DNA from: Algoriphagus marinus
GTDB lineage: Bacteria > Bacteroidota > Bacteroidia > Cytophagales > Cyclobacteriaceae
DNA: 64,000 nt
Assembly (NCBI RefSeq): GCF_001936475.1
Contig: NZ_MSPQ01000001.1
Span: forward strand, 620,001-684,000
Direction of reading: 5' to 3'
Within the stretch, counting starts at the first letter, position 1, and every line of letters begins with the position of its first letter. Under the pieces are notes generated by a model. That model was not told the DNA's origin. It saw nothing but the letters and a program-made list of their open reading frames with translations, and did no database searches. Of the stretch, positions 1-7,820 are shown piece after piece. The position numbers and the translations under genes are program-made.

Positions 1-278
1 TGTCTGGAAATGTAGCAGAATGGGTACTTGATGCTTATGCTACAACATCGAGAACTGTAACTTGGGATTTAGATCCAGTATTTGATGATCCTAATGAGCC
101 AAGAAAAGTAGTAAGAGGCGGTAGCTGGAAAGATATTGCTCATTATTTAGAGACTAGTACAAGAACATACGAATATGAAGATGTTGCTCAGGCACACATT
201 GGATTCAGAACTGCAATGACATTTATTGGTAGGTCAGGATCCATGGATGTTAAAAGCTCTCAAAGAAAAAGAAGATAA
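1..278 (+). CDS. gldK: GldK, C-terminal fragment (T9SS/gliding lipoprotein), 5' partial
   Basis: This is the last 91 codons of an open frame running in from before the window, ending in TAA at 276-278. The residues SGNVAEWV near the start and RGGSW about 30 residues later are signatures of the formylglycine-generating-enzyme (FGE-sulfatase) fold. GldK is an FGE-fold outer-membrane lipoprotein that with GldN forms the periplasmic ring of the type IX secretion system; it is not known to act as an enzyme there. The assignment rests mainly on gldL, gldM and gldN following in the usual order. The tail is basic (RKRR). Confidence 0.9.
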   Translation, partial: SGNVAEWVLDAYATTSRTVTWDLDPVFDDPNEPRKVVRGGSWKDIAHYLETSTRTYEYEDVAQAHIGFRTAMTFIGRSGSMDVKSSQRKRR

Positions 279-323
279 AAACAACCCACTAAAAAACACT
301 TAAACCTTAATTTTATTCAAAAA

Positions 324-1124
324 ATGGCTAGTAACAGCAACTCTTTCTCAGCTAAATTCTATTCCAGTATCATGCCGAAAGTATACGGTATAGGTGCTGC
401 TGTCGTGATCCTTGGTGCAATGTTTAAAATCTTGGATTGGCAGTTTGCAAATGTTATGATCGGTGTAGGACTTTCTACTGAGGCATTGATTTTCTTCTTA
501 TCAGCTTTCGAGCCTAAGGCAGAAGAAGTAGATTGGTCTAAAGTATATCCAGAACTTGCAGGAGATGCTCCCGGAGTAAAGAGAACAGCAAAGGCATCAA
601 CTGGTGATAATACCGCTCAAAAGTTAGATGAAATGTTAGCAAACGCTAAAGTTGGTCCAGAACTTATCGAGAGCTTAGGAAAAGGAATGCAAAACCTTGC
701 AACTTCTGCTGCCAAGATGGGTAATCTTGCTGATGCAGCAGTAGCAACCAATGAATATGCGACAAACGTAAAATCTGCTGCAAAGACCTTAGTAGATATG
801 AATGCTTCTTACAGCAAGACTGCTGCTGCACTTACCGAAATGTCTTCTGCTTCACAAGATGCAAAAGCGTATCACACACAAGTTCAGACAGTCACTAAGA
901 ATTTATCAGCATTGAATTCTGTATATGAAATGGAACTTCAGGATGCAAATAGTCATGTGAAGACATTAAATAAATTCTACTCCAATATGACCGCTGCTAT
1001 GGAAGGTCTTAGCGAGGCTGGAAAAGAAACAGAAGCTTTCAAAAACGAGCTTTCAAAATTGAATCAAAACGTGAGTTCATTGAATAAAATCTATGGTGGA
1101 ATGCTTTCCGCTATGAAAGGTTAA
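324..1124 (+). CDS. gldL: GldL, inner-membrane T9SS motor protein
   Basis: GldL is the cytoplasmic-membrane protein that with GldM forms the proton-driven motor of type IX secretion and gliding. The 266-residue product has two hydrophobic segments near the N-terminus (about residues 18-35 and 42-62), separated by a short loop, then FEPKAEEVDWSKVYPEL, typical of the family. Residues from about 90 onward are Ala/Ser/Asn-rich and heptad-like, consistent with a cytoplasmic coiled coil, longer than in Flavobacterium GldL (about 215 residues). The ATG at 324 lies 45 bp after the gldK stop, within the gldKLMN operon. Family and context agree. Confidence 0.95.
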   Translation: MASNSNSFSAKFYSSIMPKVYGIGAAVVILGAMFKILDWQFANVMIGVGLSTEALIFFLSAFEPKAEEVDWSKVYPELAGDAPGVKRTAKASTGDNTAQKLDEMLANAKVGPELIESLGKGMQNLATSAAKMGNLADAAVATNEYATNVKSAAKTLVDMNASYSKTAAALTEMSSASQDAKAYHTQVQTVTKNLSALNSVYEMELQDANSHVKTLNKFYSNMTAAMEGLSEAGKETEAFKNELSKLNQNVSSLNKIYGGMLSAMKG

Positions 1125-1164
1125 TTTCTCTTCAATTCATTTTAAAATCCATTAAAACTTAAAA

Positions 1165-2778
1165 ATGGCAGGAGCTAAAGAGACACCTAGACAGCGGATG
1201 ATTGGTATGATGTACCTGGTTTTGACAGCCTTATTGGCTCTCCAGGTCAGCAACCAAATCCTCCAGAAATTTATATTGATCAATGATGGGATGGAAAGAA
1301 CTTCCAAAAACTTCATTGGTAAAAACGTTTCTACCGTTGAGTCTATCGCTTATACGGTAGAGCAGCAAGGAAATAAGGAAGTGGATGTGCCAAAGGTGGC
1401 AGCTGCAAAAGAGGTAAGAGAGGCTACTAAAGAAGTCTATGATTATTTGGAAGGGTTAAAACAGGATTTAATTATCCAATCCAATGCTAAGAATGATGAG
1501 GGCAACTTTGTCAATGCGAACTTGAAGAATACAGAAATAACTGGAAATCTCTTTGCCAATAATGGTCGTGGAGAAGAGATGAAAGAAAAACTGAACGCTT
1601 ATCCAAATCAAATTTCGGCAATTCTGACAAAAATCGGATTTCCAGATATGCAATTCCAACCGATTGCTAAGGATGCAAAAGACATCGAGCTTTTTGCAAA
1701 TGACATGGAAGTAAAGAATAAGGATTTTGTTGCTTTGACATTTGTTAAATCCCCAGTTGGAGCGGTTATCGCATTGCTTTCACAATTTCAAAATGAAGTT
1801 TTAAATATCGAAAGTGAATCCTTAAAAGCGATTCAAAATTCAATCGGTTCTTTCTTCTTCAAGGCTGACGTTACGGAGGCAAGAATTGCCGCATTATCAA
1901 ATGTTGTGGCCGCTGGTACCAAGTTTGAAGCAGATATGTTTATTGCTTCAAGTTCTACTTCAGCCGCTCCTACTATGACAATTGATGGTAGATCTGTCCC
2001 TGTAGATGCAAAAGGATTTGGTAAAATCGAATTTTCTGTAACTCCAGCCGGTGAGTACGATGATAGAGGTTTGGCTAAGCGAATTTTGAAAGGTGAGATT
2101 ATTACTAATGTAGGTGGTGAAGACAAGGTTCTTCCAGTTGAATACGAATACTTTGTGGCACAGCCTGTCATCAAGGTTTCTTCTGAGGTGGTTCAGCAAC
2201 TTTACGCAGATTGCGCAAACGAATTATTAATCGAAGTGCCTGCTCTTGGGAATAGCTATTCTCCTGAATTTGCAGTTTCTAATGGTCAATCTATAAAGGG
2301 TAATAAGCCAGGTCAATTGACTGTAATACCAGGAGCATCTGGTAAAGTGAACATCGGAGTAAGTAGTGGAGGAAATAAAATTGGTGCGGTTGATTATGAT
2401 ATCAAGCCAGTTCCTGCTCCTTCATTAGTTCCTGTAACTTCAAATGGTAGTGAACTGGATCTTAGTCTCGCTCACCCAATTGGAACTTTGACTGGTATAA
2501 AGTTGCTTGCTAAGCCTGAGCCTACATTCGGTAGGACAATGGCTAAAGATGCTAATTTTGAGGTTACCGGTGGGGAAATGAGGTTATTGAGGAATGAAGT
2601 TCCAAGACAAACAGCTCAAATTTCTTCAGGCAATTCTTTGGCGATGCGTACGTTATTAGAAAGTGCCAAAGCAGGAGATGTTATCGTCTTCGAAATTAGA
2701 CAAGTAACTCGTACAAATTTTAGAGGTAATAAAATTCCTACTGAATTGAGACAAGTTGTTCCAATCAGAATCAAGTAA
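1165..2778 (+). CDS. gldM: GldM, T9SS motor shaft protein
   Basis: GldM pairs with GldL in the inner membrane and reaches across the periplasm to the GldK/GldN ring. The 537-residue product begins with the family-typical MAGAKETPRQRMIGMMYLVL; one transmembrane helix (about residues 12-33) is followed by a large periplasmic part rich in beta structure, matching the multi-domain D1-D4 arrangement known for GldM/PorM. Length is close to Flavobacterium GldM (about 513). It starts 40 bp after gldL and is followed 31 bp later by gldN. Confidence 0.96.
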   Translation: MAGAKETPRQRMIGMMYLVLTALLALQVSNQILQKFILINDGMERTSKNFIGKNVSTVESIAYTVEQQGNKEVDVPKVAAAKEVREATKEVYDYLEGLKQDLIIQSNAKNDEGNFVNANLKNTEITGNLFANNGRGEEMKEKLNAYPNQISAILTKIGFPDMQFQPIAKDAKDIELFANDMEVKNKDFVALTFVKSPVGAVIALLSQFQNEVLNIESESLKAIQNSIGSFFFKADVTEARIAALSNVVAAGTKFEADMFIASSSTSAAPTMTIDGRSVPVDAKGFGKIEFSVTPAGEYDDRGLAKRILKGEIITNVGGEDKVLPVEYEYFVAQPVIKVSSEVVQQLYADCANELLIEVPALGNSYSPEFAVSNGQSIKGNKPGQLTVIPGASGKVNIGVSSGGNKIGAVDYDIKPVPAPSLVPVTSNGSELDLSLAHPIGTLTGIKLLAKPEPTFGRTMAKDANFEVTGGEMRLLRNEVPRQTAQISSGNSLAMRTLLESAKAGDVIVFEIRQVTRTNFRGNKIPTELRQVVPIRIK

Positions 2779-2809
2779 TCAGATTGGTAAGAGAAAAAAT
2801 TATATAAAT

Positions 2810-3625
2810 ATGAAAAAGCTTCTTCCAAAATTTATCCTGTCCTTATTTCTTGTAGCAGGGCTAGCTCCTTTAAGGAGTGAAGCACAAATTGCTACAAGTG
2901 TAAATCCATCTGGATTTGGCGATAGACAATTTGAAATGGACACGGTCTTCTCTGCTAAGAGAATAAGGGAAGATGATAAGATGTATCAAATTGGTGTTTG
3001 GCGTCGAATTGACCTTAGGGAAAAGTATAATCTTCCACTTTATGGTTCTGGAGATACTAAGTCAAATGGGATTATAAATCAGATCTACAAATCTGTGGTA
3101 GATGAAAATGCACTTGAAGTTTTTGCTGATCCAGAGTTTACTACTCCACTTTCAATTGCTGAGTTCCAAGAAAATTTCTGGTTAAACGCTACTGGAGATA
3201 GTATTTTCGTGAAGCAGCTTTATTACTTGGATTTCAAGGAAGATTTTGTTTTTGATAAGCATCACTCTGAAACTGTATTTGATATTAAATACATTGAATT
3301 GGTCATGCCGTCAGCTACAAATTCTGACGCTGGTCAAAAAACTATCGCATTTATCCGATATAAAGATTTCTACAACTACTTCAAAAATCATCCTGAAGCA
3401 CGCTGGATCAATTTCAACAATCTTTCTAAAAGTCTCACTTATGATGAAGCATTTGAGACAAGATTATTCAGATCGGTTGTTAGGAGATTTACGAATCCTG
3501 ACGATGCGCTCATTGCAGATTTGATTTCATCTCAAAATCCAAATCAGGATATGCAAGCTTATTTAGATGCACTTGCATTTGAGTATAAGCTATTAGAGTT
3601 TGAAAATTCCCTTTGGGAATGGTAA
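2810..3625 (+). CDS. gldN: GldN, periplasmic T9SS ring component
   Basis: GldN binds GldK to form the periplasmic/outer-membrane ring contacted by GldM. The frame is open from 2756, but that start overlaps the end of gldM and precedes the signal peptide; the ATG at 2810 begins MKKLLPKFILSLFLVAG, a normal signal sequence with cleavage likely after SEAQ. This gives 271 residues, usual for the family. Typical features include the early YQIGVWRRIDLREKYNLPLY stretch. It is the last gene of the operon and ends at a strong hairpin terminator. Confidence 0.95.
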   Translation: MKKLLPKFILSLFLVAGLAPLRSEAQIATSVNPSGFGDRQFEMDTVFSAKRIREDDKMYQIGVWRRIDLREKYNLPLYGSGDTKSNGIINQIYKSVVDENALEVFADPEFTTPLSIAEFQENFWLNATGDSIFVKQLYYLDFKEDFVFDKHHSETVFDIKYIELVMPSATNSDAGQKTIAFIRYKDFYNYFKNHPEARWINFNNLSKSLTYDEAFETRLFRSVVRRFTNPDDALIADLISSQNPNQDMQAYLDALAFEYKLLEFENSLWEW

Positions 3626-3629
3626 AAGA

Positions 3630-3660
3630 AAAGGGGCTTTTTTAAGCCCCTTTATTTTTT
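3630..3660. terminator. Bidirectional terminator between gldN and uvrC
   Basis: Stem AAAGGGGCTT (3630-3639) pairs with AAGCCCCTTT (3644-3653) around a short T loop, followed by T-rich sequence on the plus strand and preceded by an A-rich run (3624-3632), so it can serve both convergent genes. The uvrC stop codon (3642-3644) lies inside the hairpin. Confidence 0.85.
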
Positions 3661-5447
3661 TCTTTCCATTCAAAAAGTCCCCTTGCTTTACTAGGCCCGA
3701 TAATACTTGCTATTTCCTCCTCAGTTGCTTGACTGATCTTCTTCACAGACTTAAAATGACTTAAGAGCTTATCCGCTGTATTTTCTCCAATTCCAGGAAT
3801 AGCTGTCAATTGAGTTCCAAAAGCATTTTTGCTTCTCACATTTCGATGAAATGTTATTGCAAATCGGTGGGCCTCATCTCGAATTCGCTGTAAAAGTCGT
3901 AGACTCTCAGATTTTTTATCGATATGGATTGGGTAAGAATCCCCAGGGAAGTAAATTTCTTCGAGTCGCTTTGCAATACCAATAATTGGCATTTGACCAT
4001 AAATCCCTAACTCCTTCAACGCATCAACTGCAGAGGATAGCTGTCCTTTTCCCCCATCAATTACTACTAATTTTGGCATTGGTTTACCCTCTTCCATCAG
4101 TCTTTTATAGCGCCTCCCCACGATCTCCTTCATGCTGGCAAAGTCATTTGGCCCTTCTACAGTTTTAATATGGTAATGTCGATATTCTTTTACTGCGGGC
4201 TTTCCGTTTAAGAAGCAAACCATACTTGCTACCGGATTAGTGCCCTGTATATTTGAATTGTCGAAACACTCAATGTGATCCGGAATCTCCTGAAGACTGA
4301 GATCTTCCTTCAATTGCTTTATTACTCTATCTTTTTTGTCTTGGTTTAAACCAATAAGTAATGCTTTTTCCTTTTTGTAGAATAAGGCATTTTTATAGGA
4401 TAGTTCAATAAGTTTTTTCTTATCTCCTATTTTTGGGGTATTTACGTTTAGACCCTCAATCGGATCTGAAAGTTCAATGTTTAGCAGCACTTCATCTGCA
4501 TCACTACTGAATTGATCTTGAAGTCGGATAAGTGCAGTTATTAGCAACTCTTCTTCCGTTTCATCGAGCCTTTTTTTCAATTCAACATTTTTGGAGGTGA
4601 TCAAAGTCCCATTTTTAACCCGCATGAAGTTTACATAAGCTGTATTTTCATCGCTCACAATTGTACACACATCTAGATTTTTGATAGAGGGACTGGCTAC
4701 AAGTGATTTTGATTGATATTTTTCGAGGAGTTCTAGCTTTTCCTTGAGCTTGTGTGCTTTTTCAAACTCAAGGTTTTCAGCATGAAATTGCATCTCTTGT
4801 TTGAAGAATGTTTTTGCTTGTCCCAGATTTCCTTTTAGGATATGCTTTGCTTGATCTAAATCTTTCAAGTAATCCTGCTCTTTTTGAAGCCCTACACATG
4901 GTCCTTGGCAATTTCCAATATGGTACTCGAGGCATACCTTGTATTTGCCTTCTGCTATCTTGTAGGGAGAGAGATCAAGTTTACAGGTCCTGATAGTGAA
5001 GAGTTCTCGGATTAGGTCCAATACGTTATTCATGGCCTTTACACTTGCAAAAGGGCCGTAATAGGTCCCACGCTTTGGGACCAATTTTCTTGTTTGAAAA
5101 ATCCTGGGAAAATTTTCTTTGGTTACCAAGAGGTAAGGATAAGTCTTATCATCTCGAAGTAAGATATTATACTTCGGTTGGGACTTTTTAATAAGGTTAT
5201 TCTCCAGCAGGAGGGCGTCAAGTTCACTATTGACGATGGTGATTTCAATCTTTCTGATTTCCTTCACCATTCTCCGGGTTTTAAGATTTACCCCTGAGTT
5301 TTTATTAAAATAGCTACTAACTCGCTTTTTAAGGCTTTTCGCTTTTCCAACATAAATTAGATCATCTTCATCATTAAAATACTTGTATACTCCCGGTTGA
5401 TCTGGAAGATTCAAATGCTCACTAGGAAGATAGGAGGATGATTGCAT
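3642..5447 (-). CDS. uvrC: UvrABC excinuclease subunit C
   Basis: UvrC makes both incisions around bulky DNA lesions in nucleotide excision repair, working with UvrA and UvrB in the cytoplasm. The 601-residue product has an N-terminal GIY-YIG nuclease domain (GVYKYF...IYVGKAKSLKKRVSSYF, about residues 19-50), the Cys-containing CLEYHIGNCQGPC segment, a UVR coiled segment for UvrB contact (about 205-240), a central RNase H-like UvrC domain (FDNSNIQGTNPVASMVCF, VVIDGGKGQL), and C-terminal helix-hairpin-helix motifs (AIPGIGENTADKLLSHF). Length is normal. It is convergent with gldN and lies downstream of the PBP gene, separated by a terminator. Confidence 0.97.
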   Translation of the reverse strand: MQSSSYLPSEHLNLPDQPGVYKYFNDEDDLIYVGKAKSLKKRVSSYFNKNSGVNLKTRRMVKEIRKIEITIVNSELDALLLENNLIKKSQPKYNILLRDDKTYPYLLVTKENFPRIFQTRKLVPKRGTYYGPFASVKAMNNVLDLIRELFTIRTCKLDLSPYKIAEGKYKVCLEYHIGNCQGPCVGLQKEQDYLKDLDQAKHILKGNLGQAKTFFKQEMQFHAENLEFEKAHKLKEKLELLEKYQSKSLVASPSIKNLDVCTIVSDENTAYVNFMRVKNGTLITSKNVELKKRLDETEEELLITALIRLQDQFSSDADEVLLNIELSDPIEGLNVNTPKIGDKKKLIELSYKNALFYKKEKALLIGLNQDKKDRVIKQLKEDLSLQEIPDHIECFDNSNIQGTNPVASMVCFLNGKPAVKEYRHYHIKTVEGPNDFASMKEIVGRRYKRLMEEGKPMPKLVVIDGGKGQLSSAVDALKELGIYGQMPIIGIAKRLEEIYFPGDSYPIHIDKKSESLRLLQRIRDEAHRFAITFHRNVRSKNAFGTQLTAIPGIGENTADKLLSHFKSVKKISQATEEEIASIIGPSKARGLFEWKEKNKGA

Positions 5448-5461
5448 TGTTTAAAATTAAA

Positions 5462-5488
5462 AAAACAGCCTTGGATTAAGGCTGTTTT
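5462..5488 (-). terminator. Terminator of the PBP/sprE unit
   Basis: An 11-bp perfect stem, AAAACAGCCTT (5462-5472) with AAGGCTGTTTT (5478-5488), has a 5-base loop. Read on the minus strand it is followed by a T-rich tract (complement of 5453-5465), fitting Rho-independent termination after the penicillin-binding protein gene and before uvrC. Confidence 0.88.
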
Positions 5489-5510
5489 AAAAAGAGTATT
5501 TTTTTATGTT

Positions 5511-7817
5511 TTAGAAATCGTTTTTCTTGGCGTCATAATCAAAGTCCGCAAATCGCTGACTTTCTTTTTCATAAACGTCACAGTCAATCTCAATACTTAG
5601 TGGACGCTCAGGTCTTGGAAAAGGGCCTTTGGTATAACCTAGACTTTTGTCAGCATATACTTTTTCCATAAATTTTACCCAAATCGGTCTTGCGGTACGT
5701 CCTCCTTGTCCTGCGGTCCAGCTTCTAAAGTGAATGGCTCTATCGTCACCACCTACCCAAGTGCCACTGACCAAGTCCTTGCTGATACCCATATACCAAC
5801 CGTCAGAGGCATTTTGTGTTGTTCCTGTTTTTCCACCTAATTCATTTCCTTCTCGGATCGAATAAGGGACTCCTTGGCTAGTACCACCACGCTCTTCGAA
5901 TCCACCTCTTAACATATAAGTCATGAGGTATGCGTGTTCTTCACTCATAGCAGGCCGTTTTTTTGCAGTAAATTGTTGGATTACATTCCCGTTTTTATCT
6001 TCAATTCTATCAATATAAATAGGTGTAGTATGCTCTCCTTTATTGACAAAAGTTCCAAATGCACCTACCATTTCAAAAATAGAAACGTCGTTTACTCCTA
6101 ATGCTAAGGATGGGACCTCCTCTAAGTCACTAGTGATTCCTAATCTACGTGCAGTTTCTATTACGATCTTAGGACTTAGTTTTTTCATCATATAAGCCGT
6201 AATGGAATTAATAGATTCTGCCATTGCATGTCGGATAGTCATTTTTTCGTAAGAAAACTTTCCGTTCGCATTTGCAGGACTCCAAGCCGGTTGGCCTGGA
6301 ATATACACTTCTACCGGTTGATCAATGACACTGTAGCAAGGACTATATCCATTCTCGATTGCCGCTGCATATACAAAAGGCTTGAATGTTGATCCTGGTT
6401 GTCTTTTACCACGCTTAACATGATCAAACTTAAAGTACTTATGATCCAGTCCACCTACCCAAGCTTTGATCTGTCCGGTATGTGGATCCATACTCATGAA
6501 TCCCGCCTGAAGGAATTTTTTATAATATCTCATTGAATCCATCGTACTCATGAGTGTGTCTATCTCTCCTTTCTCCCAAGAAAAGACGTTCATCCGTTTT
6601 TTCTCATTCAGTTTTAAATTGATGGAATCAGTATCATTTCCGAATCTGATCTTTAAGAGACGATAGGCTTCTGTTCTTTTTACAGCATCTTCTATGAAAT
6701 TTGGGATAATTCTGTTGTCACCATCAACCCATGGGTCTCGATTGCCCATTTCGTTATAGAAAGTTTTTTGGAGAGCTCGCATATGCTCGTCTACAGCCTC
6801 TTCGGCGTAGCGCTGCATACGGCTATCAATGGTTGTGTATATTTTTAAACCGTCTCCATAAAGATCATAAGCAGAACCGTCTGACTTCAGATTCTCTTTC
6901 GTCCATTGAAGTAAGTCAGCTTTGACGATTTCTCTGAAATAAGTTGCTAGACCTTTGTTTTGATTGGCTACACTATAGTCTAATTCTATAGGCAAAACTG
7001 ATAGGGAATCAAACTCTTCCTCAGTTAACTGATCATTTTTCACCATTTGGTACAGCACAGTGTTTCTTCTCCTAAGTGAATTATCTGGATTATAAACCGG
7101 GCTGTAATAAGTTGGAGCTTTGAAAAGTCCTACCAAGACAGCAGCTTCCTGAACGGCTAAATCAGAAGGTTTTTTATTGAAAAAAGTCTCTGAGGCAGTT
7201 TTTATTCCATAAGCATTTGACCCAAACTCGGATGTGTTTAGATAAAGTGTCAGGATTTCATTTTTTGTGTATGCTTTTTCGAGTTGTGTTGCAACTATCC
7301 ATTCTTTGGTTTTGATGATCAACATGCGAAGTCCAGGAATAGAACTTAAAACTCCCTGATTTTCATCAGTTCTAGTTTTGAACAAGTTTTTGGCCGTCTG
7401 TTGGCTTAGAGTTGACCCTCCACCAGCATCTTGACCTAGGATAATTGACTTTACAAAAACACGCATCATAGCAATCATGTCAATCCCAGAATGCTCATTA
7501 AAACGAACATCTTCAGTTGAAATCAGCGCATTTACCAAGTTTGGAGAAAGGTCCTCGTATTTGATAGGGCTTCTGTTTTCTCGATAATAGGTTCCTAAAA
7601 GAACTCCGTCCGCTGAATATAATCCCGAAGCAATCTCGGAATCAGGATTCTCTAAAGCTTTGAAATCCGGAAGGGTGCCGAATAACCCGAGGAAATTGAT
7701 ACTGATCATCCATACAAATAGTATGAATCCAAAAAAACCAGCTACAAATGCGATCCAAATGTATTTTATGACTTTGGATACCCAAGTTGTGCCTTTTGGT
7801 TTAATAGCTTTACTCAT
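5511..7817 (-). CDS. Class A penicillin-binding protein (PBP1A-type)
   Basis: This is a bifunctional peptidoglycan synthase that polymerises glycan strands (glycosyltransferase family 51) and cross-links peptides (transpeptidase) at the outer face of the inner membrane. The 768-residue product has one N-terminal transmembrane helix (about 17-40), GT51 motifs EDVRFNEHSGID and GGGSTLSQQTAKNLF, then transpeptidase motifs S-T-F-K (in QPGSTFKPF), SIN and KTGTT. All catalytic motifs are present, so it should be active. Its start is 3 bp past the stop of the SprE/PorW-like gene, suggesting co-transcription. mrcA/ponA names are used for such genes; the exact orthologue is not decided here. Confidence 0.95.
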   Translation of the reverse strand: MSKAIKPKGTTWVSKVIKYIWIAFVAGFFGFILFVWMISINFLGLFGTLPDFKALENPDSEIASGLYSADGVLLGTYYRENRSPIKYEDLSPNLVNALISTEDVRFNEHSGIDMIAMMRVFVKSIILGQDAGGGSTLSQQTAKNLFKTRTDENQGVLSSIPGLRMLIIKTKEWIVATQLEKAYTKNEILTLYLNTSEFGSNAYGIKTASETFFNKKPSDLAVQEAAVLVGLFKAPTYYSPVYNPDNSLRRRNTVLYQMVKNDQLTEEEFDSLSVLPIELDYSVANQNKGLATYFREIVKADLLQWTKENLKSDGSAYDLYGDGLKIYTTIDSRMQRYAEEAVDEHMRALQKTFYNEMGNRDPWVDGDNRIIPNFIEDAVKRTEAYRLLKIRFGNDTDSINLKLNEKKRMNVFSWEKGEIDTLMSTMDSMRYYKKFLQAGFMSMDPHTGQIKAWVGGLDHKYFKFDHVKRGKRQPGSTFKPFVYAAAIENGYSPCYSVIDQPVEVYIPGQPAWSPANANGKFSYEKMTIRHAMAESINSITAYMMKKLSPKIVIETARRLGITSDLEEVPSLALGVNDVSIFEMVGAFGTFVNKGEHTTPIYIDRIEDKNGNVIQQFTAKKRPAMSEEHAYLMTYMLRGGFEERGGTSQGVPYSIREGNELGGKTGTTQNASDGWYMGISKDLVSGTWVGGDDRAIHFRSWTAGQGGRTARPIWVKFMEKVYADKSLGYTKGPFPRPERPLSIEIDCDVYEKESQRFADFDYDAKKNDF

Positions 7818-7820
7818 AGT

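Noticed and set aside
3246..3524. 92-codon ORF inside gldN in another frame
   Set aside because: Fully inside gldN, no signal for translation, biased composition; shadow.
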